Origin: Gaoshiqia sediminis
GTDB lineage: Bacteria; Bacteroidota; Bacteroidia; Bacteroidales; Prolixibacteraceae
Reading direction: 5' to 3'
Assembly: GCF_025907915.1 (NCBI RefSeq)
Contig: NZ_JAPAAF010000039.1
Location: 1 to 41,304 of the forward strand
Length of the DNA: 41,304 bases
In this document: in pieces, positions 1-9,047 of the stretch
How positions within the stretch are numbered: the stretch's first letter is position 1
Layout of the letters: the number at the start of each line of letters is the position of its first letter
Program-made: the position numbers and the translations under genes
Notes under the pieces: generated by a model
What the model saw: the letters and a program-made list of their open reading frames with translations, nothing else
The model's database searches: none
What the model was told of the DNA's origin: nothing

Positions 1-210
1 TACACCAAAAGCGACTGGATTGTTTGGACCGCTACCCTGGCCGACGATGTGGAAACCTTCCAAAAGTTCATCGATCCGGTACACAAGTTTGTAACCGAAA
101 CCCCCGACCGGGTTCCGATGAGCGACTGGTACGAAACCCCGAATGCCCGGCAGGTAGGCTTCCAGGCCCGTTCGGTGGTAGGTGGGTACTTCATCAAGTT
201 GTTGGAATAG
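1..210 (+). CDS. GtaA-like (DUF4965/DUF1793) protein, C-terminal fragment
   Basis: The frame is open from base 1 to a TAG at 208-210 and gives 69 residues; the 5' part lies outside the window. The fragment contains [14 protein letters not shown], then [17 protein letters not shown] and [16 protein letters not shown]. These resemble the C-terminal end of the bacterial glutaminase-A-like family (DUF4964, DUF5127, DUF4965, DUF1793), as I recall it. The biochemical role of the bacterial members is not established; they recur in polysaccharide-utilisation loci. A strong stem-loop at 253-320 follows, so this gene probably ends the preceding operon. The gene at 39734 begins a protein of the same family. 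The family call is fairly safe; the function is not. Confidence 0.75.
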   Translation, partial: YTKSDWIVWTATLADDVETFQKFIDPVHKFVTETPDRVPMSDWYETPNARQVGFQARSVVGGYFIKLLE

Positions 211-252
211 GCATGATTTTAACCACAATAGATACTGATTGATGTTTGTAGT

Positions 253-320
253 AAAATGCCCGCATTTATTCCGCAGTTGGCAGCACCGACCTGTTAACCC
301 AAAAATGGTGTGGGCATTTT
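253..320 (+). terminator. Rho-independent-type terminator after the GtaA-like gene
   Basis: The arms AAAATGCCCGCA (253-264) and TGTGGGCATTTT (309-320) pair over 12 bp with one G-U wobble. The loop is about 44 bases and has inner CACC/GGTG pairing. A T-rich tract follows the right arm (TTTTTGTTTTAATTTTT). It lies between the stop at 210 and the next start at 367 and would separate the two transcripts. Confidence 0.65.
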
Positions 321-366
321 TGTTTTAATTTTTCAATAGATTAAACCAACTTGTTAAATCTTACTT

Positions 367-2424
367 ATGCACCTGAAAAAATTATTGTTTTTCGCGATTA
401 TTACCACTATCGGTTATTTGTCCGCCTGTAAGGACAGCAGGAATGATGCATCTGTTACAGTTGTTGACTATCCGGTTTTAAACAAGCAAAACGATTTTTA
501 TTTAAGTAATCGGGCGCCTCTTCAGCCTGCCCACTTTATCAAGTTACCTCTTGGAAATATTCAACCTAAAGGATGGATACTAAAGCTGCTCGAACTTCAA
601 AAAGACGGTTTGTGCGGACATCTGGGCGAAATCAGTGCCTGGCTCGAAAAAGACAACAATGCCTGGCTATCGGAAGGTGGTGATCATGGCTGGGAGGAAG
701 TTCCCTATTGGTTAAGGGGTTATGCCGATATGGCTTTTATTTTCGATGACGCGGAAATGAAGCAGGAAGCCATGATCTGGATTGAGGCCATCATCAACAG
801 CCAAAAAGAAAATGGTTGGTTTGGCCCCGAAGTCCGCTCGGAAAATGGCAATTTGGATTACTGGTCAAATATGATTGTACTTTTCACCCTACAGAATTAT
901 TATGAGTATTCCGGCGACCAGCGGGTGATTGATTTTATGACCAAATACTTTCGGTATGAGATGACGGTACCGGATGAAGAATTTCTTTCCAGTTACTGGG
1001 AAAACAGTCGTGGAGGCGATAACCTGTACAGTGTTTACTGGCTTTACAATATTACCGGTGATAGCTTCTTACTAAACCTGGCTGAAAAAATTCATCGCAA
1101 TACGGCCAACTGGACCCGGAAATCAACCTTGCCCAACTGGCACAATGTTAATATTGCACAGTGTTTCCGCGAACCGGCAACCTGGTTTTTACAGTCGGGC
1201 GATTCTGCCCATTTGGAGGCCAGTTACCATGTTCATGATTTGATCCGTCGTACGTTTGGTCAGGTTCCCGGCGGTATGTTCGGTTCCGACGAGAATTCCC
1301 GCATGGGCTACATCGATCCGCGCCAGGGTACCGAAACCTGTGGCTTTGCCGAGCAAATGACTTCTGACGGAATTATGATGCGCATTACCGGGGACCCGCT
1401 TTGGGCCGATAATTGCGAAGATGTCCTGTTCAACAGCTTTGCTGCCGCTTTTACGCCTGATATGAAAGCATTGCGCTACCTTACTTGCCCTAACGGGGTT
1501 ACCGCTGATGCAGAAAATCACCACCCGGGTATCGATAACCGCGGCCCGTTTCTTACTATGAATCCGTTTAGCAGCCGGTGTTGCCAGCATAACCACGGTC
1601 ACGCGTTGCCCTACTATTTGCAAAATCTGGTGATGGCCAGTAACGACAACGGTTTGGCAGCTGTTCTTTATAATTCTTGCGTAACCAAGGCCAAAGTAGG
1701 CAACGGCACAGAAGTTACCCTGACAGAAGAAACCAAATATCCTTTTGAGGAAAACATTTATTTTACCCTCAATACAACTGAAAATGTACAGTTTCCCTTA
1801 TATCTGCGAGTTCCTGCTTGGTGCAATAAAGCTTCGGTTACACTGAACGGAAAACGGTTGCCCTTGGAAGCACAACCCAGCGCTTACCTGAAACTGGACC
1901 GCGAGTGGGCGGATGGAGACCAGATCACACTAACCCTATCAATGGATTTGACCTACCGCAGCTGGCAGGTGAACCAGAACAGCGTGTCGGTGGATTACGG
2001 GCCGTTGACCTTTTCGTTGAGAATTGAAGAAGAATACAACAAGATCAGCAGTACCGAATCGGCTATTGGCGATTCAAAATGGCAGGCGGATGCAGACCCT
2101 GAAAAATGGCCGGCTTACACCATCGACCCGAAAAGTCCGTGGAACTATGGACTTGTTCTTGATAAAAACAACCTGGCAGGATCGTTGAAAATTGAGAGAA
2201 AGGAATGGCCTGCCGATGACTACCCGTTTTCGCCCGAAAACACGCCTATCGAAATGCAGGCCAAAGGTCGTCAGATCCCTTCGTGGGGCATTGACCGTTA
2301 CGGATTGGTGGATGTACTGCCAAGATATCCTGTAAAAACCAGTGAACCGGTCGAAGATATTACCCTAATCCCGATGGGCGCTGCACGTTTGCGTATTTCA
2401 GCATTTCCTTTCTTAAGAGAATAA
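367..2424 (+). CDS. GH127/GH146-type beta-L-arabinofuranosidase (DUF1680), lipoprotein
   Basis: This 685-residue protein belongs to the DUF1680 family, whose characterised members hydrolyse terminal beta-L-arabinofuranosides with a zinc-held cysteine nucleophile. The signal peptide ends in YLSAC (C21), which suggests a lipoprotein. The catalytic (alpha/alpha)6 region runs from about residue 45 to 450, with beta-sandwich domains to the end. E323-T-C325 and the paired cysteines C405-C406 match the Glu-x-Cys and Cys-Cys metal and nucleophile motifs known from HypBA1, so the enzyme looks intact. It follows a terminator and precedes a GH43 gene, which suggests arabinose removal. Some DUF1680 proteins have other or unknown sugar specificity, so the exact substrate is inferred. 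The start gives an intact signal peptide. Confidence 0.8.
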   Translation: MHLKKLLFFAIITTIGYLSACKDSRNDASVTVVDYPVLNKQNDFYLSNRAPLQPAHFIKLPLGNIQPKGWILKLLELQKDGLCGHLGEISAWLEKDNNAWLSEGGDHGWEEVPYWLRGYADMAFIFDDAEMKQEAMIWIEAIINSQKENGWFGPEVRSENGNLDYWSNMIVLFTLQNYYEYSGDQRVIDFMTKYFRYEMTVPDEEFLSSYWENSRGGDNLYSVYWLYNITGDSFLLNLAEKIHRNTANWTRKSTLPNWHNVNIAQCFREPATWFLQSGDSAHLEASYHVHDLIRRTFGQVPGGMFGSDENSRMGYIDPRQGTETCGFAEQMTSDGIMMRITGDPLWADNCEDVLFNSFAAAFTPDMKALRYLTCPNGVTADAENHHPGIDNRGPFLTMNPFSSRCCQHNHGHALPYYLQNLVMASNDNGLAAVLYNSCVTKAKVGNGTEVTLTEETKYPFEENIYFTLNTTENVQFPLYLRVPAWCNKASVTLNGKRLPLEAQPSAYLKLDREWADGDQITLTLSMDLTYRSWQVNQNSVSVDYGPLTFSLRIEEEYNKISSTESAIGDSKWQADADPEKWPAYTIDPKSPWNYGLVLDKNNLAGSLKIERKEWPADDYPFSPENTPIEMQAKGRQIPSWGIDRYGLVDVLPRYPVKTSEPVEDITLIPMGAARLRISAFPFLRE

Positions 2425-2427
2425 GAC

Positions 2428-2541
2428 ATGAACTTTTTGGTATTATCTTTTTTTGTTTTGCTGCAGTGTTCACTTACCCTCGAAATTCGAAAAGAAGGCA
2501 TGTTGTTTCCTGAATTAACTCGTGCCGGGCTGTATTGCTAA
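2428..2541 (+). CDS. Possible 37-residue lipopeptide ORF or gene remnant
   Basis: An ATG three bases after the stop of the upstream gene opens a 37-codon frame ending in TAA at 2539-2541. The first 14 residues read MNFLVLSFFVLLQC, which looks like a short lipoprotein signal with cysteine 14 as the lipidation site, followed by a 23-residue tail. I recognise no family. It could be a translationally coupled lipopeptide, the 5' remnant of a decayed lipoprotein gene, or chance. The remaining 109 bases before the next gene hold nothing I can name. Confidence 0.25.
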   Translation: MNFLVLSFFVLLQCSLTLEIRKEGMLFPELTRAGLYC

Positions 2542-2650
2542 CGAACGACAAGGCTGAACTTATCCAGCTGCAAGGAAGTTTTTTTGTAGCAAAGATGTTC
2601 CTATGTCTGCGTGAGCTCAGGTAATTCAATAAACAGATTAACATTAGAAT

Positions 2651-3724
2651 ATGAAGTTAAAAATCGTAGCATTCGCATTGACCCTAATTGTTTCATTCGT
2701 GCGTTGCGGAGAGAGTGAAGCGGTGGTGGGCGATACCGTAAAAACAACCTTCACCAACCCGGTTTGGGATGGCGCCGATCCTTGGTTGACCAAACAGGGC
2801 AACGAGTATGTTTATTGCTATTCGGCCAACAATTCCATTGTGGTTTCGCGTTCAATATACATGACACGGAAAGGTGAACTGAAACGGATTTGGCAGGCCC
2901 CGGCTACAGGCTGGAACAGCCATAGTGTTTGGGCGCCCGAAATCCATTTTGTTGATGGTAGATGGTACGTTTATTATGCAGCTGGCAGTACGCCTGGTTC
3001 TCCGTTTATCAATCAGCGCACCGGAGTCTTGCGTTCCAAAACGGCCGATGTTTTCAGCGATTACGAAGATATGGGCATGTTGTACACCGGCGATAACCCA
3101 AGCGATCCGCAAAGCAATGTGTGGGCAATTGATATGACGGTATTGGAACACCAGGGCAAACTGTTTGCTATTTGGTCGGGCTGGCTGGAGCAAAAAGACA
3201 CAGATGCCACGCCTCAACATCTCTACATTCAGGAAATGGAAAATCCTTATACGCTGAAAGGAACCCGGGTTTTGCTTTCGTCTCCCCAGGAAAGCTGGGA
3301 AACCGGCGAGCCGCTCAATCTGAATGAAGGACCCCAGATTCTGAAAAACGGAGAGCAGGTTTTCGTTGTTTACTCATGCCGCGAATCGTGGCTGGTGGAG
3401 TACCGCCAAGGCATGTTGCAACTGAATGACCCGGACGGTAATTTGCTCGACCCGGCAAATTGGACTAAAAATGGGCCTGTTTTCCAGGGAAACTCACAGG
3501 TACATGGGGTAGGGCATTGTTCGTTTGTCAAATCGCCGGATGGTGCCGAGGATTGGATTGTTTACCACTCGAAAAAAGACGCCAACCCTGGATGGAACCG
3601 CGATGTACGCATGCAGCCTTTCACCTGGAATGCCGATGGAACGCCAAATTTTGGAACTGCCATTCCCGCCGGAAAGGAAATCAATCGGCCCTCGGGCGAG
3701 GTGGAAATTGAAAACGCAGAGTGA
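2651..3724 (+). CDS. GH43 family glycosidase (arabinofuranosidase or xylosidase type)
   Basis: This 357-residue protein is a five-bladed beta-propeller glycosidase of family 43. The acidic triad is visible: D43 in GADPW (general base), D161 in VWAIDMTV (pKa modulator) and E226 in LNEGPQI (general acid). H289 in VHGVGHC is the usual propeller-centre histidine. The N-terminus is hydrophobic and ends at C19 followed by GESE. This is a non-ideal lipobox, but the acidic residues after the cysteine fit a surface-lipoprotein export signal of Bacteroidota. GH43 enzymes remove alpha-L-arabinofuranose or beta-D-xylose. Next to a DUF1680 enzyme, arabinofuranosidase activity is the better guess. The next gene is the sigma factor of module 1, behind a promoter-like box. 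Confidence 0.8.
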   Translation: MKLKIVAFALTLIVSFVRCGESEAVVGDTVKTTFTNPVWDGADPWLTKQGNEYVYCYSANNSIVVSRSIYMTRKGELKRIWQAPATGWNSHSVWAPEIHFVDGRWYVYYAAGSTPGSPFINQRTGVLRSKTADVFSDYEDMGMLYTGDNPSDPQSNVWAIDMTVLEHQGKLFAIWSGWLEQKDTDATPQHLYIQEMENPYTLKGTRVLLSSPQESWETGEPLNLNEGPQILKNGEQVFVVYSCRESWLVEYRQGMLQLNDPDGNLLDPANWTKNGPVFQGNSQVHGVGHCSFVKSPDGAEDWIVYHSKKDANPGWNRDVRMQPFTWNADGTPNFGTAIPAGKEINRPSGEVEIENAE

Positions 3725-3866
3725 TTAGATAGCTGAACTAAACTAAGATGCGTTGTATTTGATTCGTTTGTGTTGTGAGTAGTTGAAAGGTATTGTAATG
3801 GTTCATTTCCATTCGAATTGTTCTGTTTTTGCTAAAGGACACTTTCTTGAATAAAAAATTAAGTTT

Positions 3867-3874
3867 TACTTTTG
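3867..3874 (+). promoter_or_regulatory. Bacteroidota -7 promoter box (TAnnTTTG) before the sigma gene
   Basis: TACTTTTG matches the Bacteroidota housekeeping -7 consensus TAnnTTTG exactly. A TTG at 3847-3849 could serve as the -33 element, although the spacing of 17 bases is slightly short. The box lies 31 bases before the ATG at 3906 and would give a short 5' leader. It would drive the sigma/FecR genes and possibly the downstream SusCD. Confidence 0.5.
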
Positions 3875-3905
3875 GTCAGATTCTGGTATTCCAAATTTTT
3901 TCGGA

Positions 3906-4502
3906 ATGGACAACGACCTAAATTATCTTTTGCAAAAACTTCGGGAAGGGGATGAAGATACCTATGTGTATCTTTTTCGGGAATATTATATTCAGTTGTG
4001 TGCGTATTCAAAGCGTTATGTGGGTCGAATGGATATTGCAGAAGAATTGGTGTCGGAAACTTTTTTCAACATTTGGAAGAATCGGAAAGCCCTGGAAATT
4101 CATTCATCTCTAAAGGGGTATCTATTTCACGCGGTCTGTAACAACTCTCTTAGTTACCTTCGAAAGCTAAAGAGAGAGGAAAGCCTGGATGAGTTTTTGG
4201 AAATATCGAATGATATTCACGCAGGTATCACATCTGATGAATCGCCTTCAGATAGTTTGATTTTTAGTGATTTGAATGAGGCCATCACAAAAGCCGTTGA
4301 TGCACTCCCCTCACAACAAAAGAAAGCCTTTTGTTTAAAACGGTATGAGGGAAAGAAGAATGCTGAAATTGCTGAAATAATGGGGATATCTGTTAAAACG
4401 GTAGAAATGCACTTATCGAGGTCAGTGCTTACACTTCGGCAGAACTTAAAAGAATATTTGCCCGAATTCCTTGTTTTTCTGGCCCTTCAGAATATTCTTT
4501 AA
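3906..4502 (+). CDS. FecI-type ECF RNA polymerase sigma factor (module 1)
   Basis: This 198-residue cytoplasmic protein has the two-domain ECF plan. Sigma region 2 spans about residues 20-90 (YVYLFREYYIQLCAYSKRYV, then AEELVSETFFNIW). Region 4 spans about 125-190, with a helix-turn-helix around AEIAEIMGISVKTVEMHLSR. The next gene, 67 bases downstream, is its FecR partner, followed by a SusC that carries an STN domain. That arrangement is the hallmark of trans-envelope signalling control in Bacteroidota. Its targets are probably the downstream susC promoter and perhaps the glycosidase genes. It differs clearly in sequence from the second sigma factor at 24815, so the two modules may respond to different ligands. 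Confidence 0.92.
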   Translation: MDNDLNYLLQKLREGDEDTYVYLFREYYIQLCAYSKRYVGRMDIAEELVSETFFNIWKNRKALEIHSSLKGYLFHAVCNNSLSYLRKLKREESLDEFLEISNDIHAGITSDESPSDSLIFSDLNEAITKAVDALPSQQKKAFCLKRYEGKKNAEIAEIMGISVKTVEMHLSRSVLTLRQNLKEYLPEFLVFLALQNIL

Positions 4503-4569
4503 TTTTTTTTTCATTCTCCGTACAGGGTTTTTGTTCTTTTGTGCATCATTACTTCTGAAAGTTAAAAGC

Positions 4570-5571
4570 ATGTACACAGAACAAGATATACATCATTTAA
4601 TTATTCGCTTATTTGCCGGTGAGGCAAATCAAAGTGAACAGGAGATTGTCGAAACCTGGTTGGAACAGGATGACAATAACCGGAAACTATTCGATGATCT
4701 GAAGGAAATCTGGCAAGGAACATGGATTGATCAGGATACGGAACAATACGATCTTGAAAGCGCCATTCAGAAATTCAGACAGAAAACTTCTTTCATCAAC
4801 GCAAAAGCAAAACGGAGAAATCAATTACTGCAAATTGGCCGCTATGCAGCCATTCTGCTATTGGGGATCTTAATTCCTGTTAGTTATTATTTTCTGCAGG
4901 AATTAGCCGTTGATTCTGTGTCTTATACTACCATCACTTGTCCGGAAGGTGATAAATCCACGATTGTATTGCCGGATAGTTCTACAGTCATTCTAAATTC
5001 AGGAAGTAAATTAACTTTCAATACTGATTTTAGGAATGGTACCCGCCAGCTCTTTTTGGATGGGGAAGCTTATTTTTCGGTGCGGAAGGATCCACGAAAT
5101 CCGTTTCGGGTGAAAACGGAAACGATTGAGGTTGAAGTTCTTGGTACCGAGTTTAATTTAATGGCATATGCCAACGAGGCAATAAGCTCAACAACCTTGG
5201 TGAGTGGTAGTTTAAGAGTCTCAAGTGAAAATAATTCCTACAAAATTGAGCCGAACCAGAAGTTAGTCTTTGATAAAGTGGATAAGCAAACAAATTTATT
5301 CAACCTTTCAGATCTTTCGCCCGAAACTGCCTGGACTGAAGGACGGCTGGTCTTTCGGAACCAGTCACTGGAAGAGCTGGAACTCAAACTGGAACGTTGG
5401 TTTGACGTCGAAATCGAATTTGCCGATGAACAGGTAAAATCCAGACGTTTCACCGGAACATTAACACGGGAAAGTATTCTGGAAGTAATAGCTTATCTCG
5501 GGAACTCAAAATATGTAGCCTACGAAATTGAAAATAATGTAATAACCTTCTATACAGAACAAAAAAACTAA
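4570..5571 (+). CDS. FecR-family anti-sigma factor (module 1)
   Basis: This is a 333-residue inner-membrane regulator. The frame is open upstream to 4471, but that extension overlaps the sigma gene and encodes a Phe-rich stretch unlike the family. ATG 4570 gives the usual start with a soluble cytoplasmic domain (residues 1-80). One membrane helix spans about 90-109. The periplasmic FecR domain (about 123-205) contains LPDSSTVILNSGSKL, LDGEAYF and VEVLGTEFNLMAY. A DUF4974-type C-terminal domain (about 262-333) contains LERWFDVEIEF and FTGTL. It would hold the sigma factor at 3906 inactive until its periplasmic part is contacted by the STN domain of the SusC at 5679. Confidence 0.92.
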   Translation: MYTEQDIHHLIIRLFAGEANQSEQEIVETWLEQDDNNRKLFDDLKEIWQGTWIDQDTEQYDLESAIQKFRQKTSFINAKAKRRNQLLQIGRYAAILLLGILIPVSYYFLQELAVDSVSYTTITCPEGDKSTIVLPDSSTVILNSGSKLTFNTDFRNGTRQLFLDGEAYFSVRKDPRNPFRVKTETIEVEVLGTEFNLMAYANEAISSTTLVSGSLRVSSENNSYKIEPNQKLVFDKVDKQTNLFNLSDLSPETAWTEGRLVFRNQSLEELELKLERWFDVEIEFADEQVKSRRFTGTLTRESILEVIAYLGNSKYVAYEIENNVITFYTEQKN

Positions 5572-5607
5572 AATGCCCATGAATTGAACCTATCGTGAAA
5601 GACGAAA

Positions 5608-5630
5608 GGGAAGTGCTACCAACACTTCCC
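5608..5630 (+). promoter_or_regulatory. Leader hairpin before susC of module 1
   Basis: GGGAAGTG (5608-5615) and CACTTCCC (5623-5630) pair perfectly around a 7-base loop. The stem continues for three more pairs (5604-5606 with 5632-5634) after one mismatch. It sits between fecR and susC, 48 bases before the susC start, and is followed by TTCTGA. A hairpin of the same plan precedes the second susC. It could be an attenuator, an mRNA 5' stabiliser or a processing site. Confidence 0.55.
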
Positions 5631-5678
5631 CTTCTGAGAAATTAAACCAAAGTTTAACTGTAAAATTCATTCAAATTT

Positions 5679-8600
5679 ATGAAAATTAATCTAATTAAAC
5701 TGCCCGACAGTTGTGCGGGGGGCCTAAAAAAATTTTATCTGACTATGAAACTCACTTGGCTGTTGATTCTTGTAATCAGTCTGCAATCTACTGCTTCAGT
5801 TTGGTCGCAAACAACCAGTATTTCACTAAAAGGAAATAATACGTCGTTGCAAGACTTGTTTATTTCAATTGAGAACCAAACCGGATATCGTTTCTTTTAT
5901 AATAACGATGAAGTGGATGTTTCGCAAAAAGTAACGATCGAGGTTACCAATAAAACCATTGGAGTTGTACTGAATCAGGCATTTAAGGATTTACCGTACA
6001 CTTTCAAGGAATTGGAAAATAATTTGATCCTGGTTGAACGAAAATCGGGGAACCAATCGGGGAATAACGTTTCGCAACAACAAATAAAAATTACCGGTAA
6101 GGTTACTGATTCGTCAGGTGGTATTTTACCTGGCGTTGCAGTAGTAGTAAAAGGTACTACGCAGGGGACGGTTACCGACGTGGATGGAAATTACTCCCTG
6201 CCAAATGTTCCCGGAGAGGCTACCTTGGTTTTTTCGTTTATGGGAATGAAAAGTGTTGAAATTGAGGTTGCTGGAAGCACTAACATCAACTTGGTGATGG
6301 AAGAAGATGCAATTGGTATCGAAGAAGTGGTGGCTATTGGCTATGGCACGATGAAGAGGAGTGACTTGACTGGAGCCGTTACCAAAGTAAATATGGATAA
6401 TTTCAGGGATCAGTCGAATGTTTCGCTGGTTGAATCATTACATGGATCGGTTGCTGGTTTGAATGTCAGCCAGGTGAACGAGGCAGGTAGTGGCCCGAGC
6501 ATCTCTATTCGTGGACGAACTTCAATATCAGGTGCCCAAAACCCACTCATCATTCTAGATGGTGTAATATTCCGTGGCAGCATGATTGATATTAATCCCA
6601 ATGATATTGAGTCTATCGATATTCTGAAAGATAACAGTGCCGCTGCAGTTTACGGATCGCAGGCAGCCAATGGGGTTATTATTATATCCACTGTGAAAGC
6701 GTCTGCCAAGAAAGCGGGAAAACCCCTGATTAACTTTACCGCAAAATATTCGATGCAAACACCAACATTAGAACTGAAACCCGGAGATGCAGATTATTTT
6801 GTTGAAAAAATAAGTGAGAACGTATGGCAGGAAAGCCGGACAGCAGAATCCGGTTATACCGAACTTAAAGAAGGCTGGGACGTGACGCCTCTTTTTAAAA
6901 CAAATGACCAAGTTCAGAATTACCTCTCAGGAATGGACACTGATTGGTACGGGCTGCTGACCAACAACAATATCTTCATCAACGAACAAAACTTAAGTAT
7001 TTCTAATCAAACAGAGAATGTGAACTATTTCGCATCGGTTGGATACACCGATCAGCAGGGGTACATGATCAATGAAGGGTTTGAGAGAACCAATGCACGT
7101 ATTAACATAGAAAACAAAATCACCGACAGGCTTACAGTCGGACTACAGGCTTTTGCCTCGGTGAGCGATTACTCCGGTGTGACGCCTAATCTTGAGCATA
7201 GGTATATTATGCCTTTTGAAGCTGCTTATATTGATGGAGAAATTAATCCGTTGCTGGACAACTCTTCGTTGATAAATCCGCTGATGAGGGCTAAGGCCGA
7301 CAATAAAGATATTCGGCAGAACCTTTTCGGAAATATTTACGCCTCGTATGATATTCCGTTTATCAAAGGCTTAACATATCGAATCAATGTGGCCAATAAT
7401 CAGGTTACAAACCGCTATTACATTTTTGAACCCTACGCTGAAAACTCTCAGGGAAGCGGCAGTAAGTTTCACAGTATCGGGAATGATATGTCAATCGACC
7501 ATAACCTGACGTATAAGCACCGATTTAATGAAAATCATAAACTGGAAATTACGCTGGTTTACGGGCTTGAAGACCGGAAATATGACGATACCAGGGCAGG
7601 TTCCTCTGTATTTGTAAACGACCGGCTTGGCTATAACCAGTTGGAAGCCGGAAGCAGCGAGTTACAGAAAGCGGAATCTGCAGCCTGGAAAGAATCCAGT
7701 TTATTTGCTATGTCAAGGGTTTTTTACAGTTTCAAAGACAAATATCTGTTTACCGGAACTTTCCGTCGCGATGGCTTTTCCGGCTTCAGCGAAGACAACA
7801 AATTCGGTTACTTCCCTTCAGGATCAGTTGGTTGGGTAGCTTCAGAAGAACCATTCTTCAAGAACCTGTCAAATGTAATGAATTACATGAAAATCAGAGG
7901 ATCATACGGATCAAGCGGTAACCGGACAATCGGTCGTTATCAAACGTTGGCAAAGGTGTCGGGCGGATACAATTATGTTGACGCCTCCGGAACTTCAATC
8001 TATACTCAGTCGATTTCAAGTTTGGCAAGTCCGAACCTAAAATGGGAAACTACCACGGGGATCAACCTGGGGATAGATTTTGGCTTCCTGAACTCACGCA
8101 TACACGGTTCTGTAGAATATTATAATAATAATACGAAGAACCTGCTTTATGTTGTTGATATTCCCAGCATTGGAAGATTTGATAAATTCCCCGATAACCT
8201 GGGGCGTATCCATAACTCAGGGATTGAATTCACGATATCAACCTCAAATGTCAATACTCCGGATTTCAAATGGACATCTGATTTCACATTCTCACGAAAT
8301 CGCGATGAGTTGAAGAAATTGTTGGGAGCAGATAATGATGGCGATGGAAAGGAAGATGACCTGATTTCAGAACGTTTGTTTATTGGTCATCCGTTGAATA
8401 CGATTTATGATTACCAGATTACCGGTGAGAAGTACCAGTTGGATGACGAAATTCCGACAGGCTATGACTATGGGACAAATGTTGTTGTAGATCAAAATGA
8501 TGATGGAAAAATTGATACTGAAAATGACAAAATTATTGTGGGCTACAACGATCCTTCCTATCGATTCAGTATTACAAACAACTTTCAGTACAAAAACTGG

Positions 8601-9032
8601 TCGTTAAGCTTCTTTATTAATTCGGTTCAGGGCGGGAAGAATTATTATATGGCTGAAAATGATGTTTATAATCTCCAGTTTGGAGACCAGTATAATTTGA
8701 GTATTCCGCATGGTTACGATAATTACTGGTTGCCGGAAAACCCTGGTGCCACTTACCAGAAAAAATCAAATAAACAGACAGGCTCGCTTCGTGGAAAGAC
8801 ATTTGCAAAAAGAAATTTTATTCGTTTGCAGGATGTTTCCTTATCATACAGATTTAAGCGCGAACTTCTTGAAAAAATCAAAGTTAGCAATTTGCGTGTT
8901 TTCTTTAGCGGGAAAAACTTACTGACATTAACTAACTGGGAAGGATGGGACCCGGAAACAGGACAGGGAATTACTCGCGGTGGCCGTCCTGTTTTAAGAA
9001 GTTACACTATCGGTTTAAATCTTGAATTTTAA
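5679..9032 (+). CDS. SusC-family TonB-dependent transporter with STN signalling domain (module 1)
   Basis: This 1117-residue outer-membrane transporter would import oligosaccharides with the SusD at 9048. The signal peptide runs to VWSQ (residue 44). I used the first ATG because long N-termini are usual in this STN-bearing subgroup; ATG 5745 is an alternative. Domains in order are STN (about 46-120), a carboxypeptidase-regulatory-like domain with KITGKVTD (137-210), a TonB box region EEVVAIGYG (215-223), the plug (to about 340) and a 22-strand barrel ending in a terminal phenylalanine (LNLEF). The STN domain implies that the transporter also signals to the FecR at 4570. Calcium-like DNDGDGK and QNDDGKID loops are present near residues 886 and 936. 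The substrate is not determinable from sequence. Confidence 0.95.
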   Translation: MKINLIKLPDSCAGGLKKFYLTMKLTWLLILVISLQSTASVWSQTTSISLKGNNTSLQDLFISIENQTGYRFFYNNDEVDVSQKVTIEVTNKTIGVVLNQAFKDLPYTFKELENNLILVERKSGNQSGNNVSQQQIKITGKVTDSSGGILPGVAVVVKGTTQGTVTDVDGNYSLPNVPGEATLVFSFMGMKSVEIEVAGSTNINLVMEEDAIGIEEVVAIGYGTMKRSDLTGAVTKVNMDNFRDQSNVSLVESLHGSVAGLNVSQVNEAGSGPSISIRGRTSISGAQNPLIILDGVIFRGSMIDINPNDIESIDILKDNSAAAVYGSQAANGVIIISTVKASAKKAGKPLINFTAKYSMQTPTLELKPGDADYFVEKISENVWQESRTAESGYTELKEGWDVTPLFKTNDQVQNYLSGMDTDWYGLLTNNNIFINEQNLSISNQTENVNYFASVGYTDQQGYMINEGFERTNARINIENKITDRLTVGLQAFASVSDYSGVTPNLEHRYIMPFEAAYIDGEINPLLDNSSLINPLMRAKADNKDIRQNLFGNIYASYDIPFIKGLTYRINVANNQVTNRYYIFEPYAENSQGSGSKFHSIGNDMSIDHNLTYKHRFNENHKLEITLVYGLEDRKYDDTRAGSSVFVNDRLGYNQLEAGSSELQKAESAAWKESSLFAMSRVFYSFKDKYLFTGTFRRDGFSGFSEDNKFGYFPSGSVGWVASEEPFFKNLSNVMNYMKIRGSYGSSGNRTIGRYQTLAKVSGGYNYVDASGTSIYTQSISSLASPNLKWETTTGINLGIDFGFLNSRIHGSVEYYNNNTKNLLYVVDIPSIGRFDKFPDNLGRIHNSGIEFTISTSNVNTPDFKWTSDFTFSRNRDELKKLLGADNDGDGKEDDLISERLFIGHPLNTIYDYQITGEKYQLDDEIPTGYDYGTNVVVDQNDDGKIDTENDKIIVGYNDPSYRFSITNNFQYKNWSLSFFINSVQGGKNYYMAENDVYNLQFGDQYNLSIPHGYDNYWLPENPGATYQKKSNKQTGSLRGKTFAKRNFIRLQDVSLSYRFKRELLEKIKVSNLRVFFSGKNLLTLTNWEGWDPETGQGITRGGRPVLRSYTIGLNLEF

Positions 9033-9047
9033 AAAACAGCAATCGTT

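Noticed and set aside
24-242. 72-codon forward frame at the window start
   Set aside because: Out of frame with the well-supported GtaA-like C-terminus that covers 1-210.
4471-4569. 33-codon N-terminal extension of the module 1 FecR
   Set aside because: It overlaps the sigma gene and encodes a Phe-rich stretch not typical of FecR; ATG 4570 gives the normal family start.
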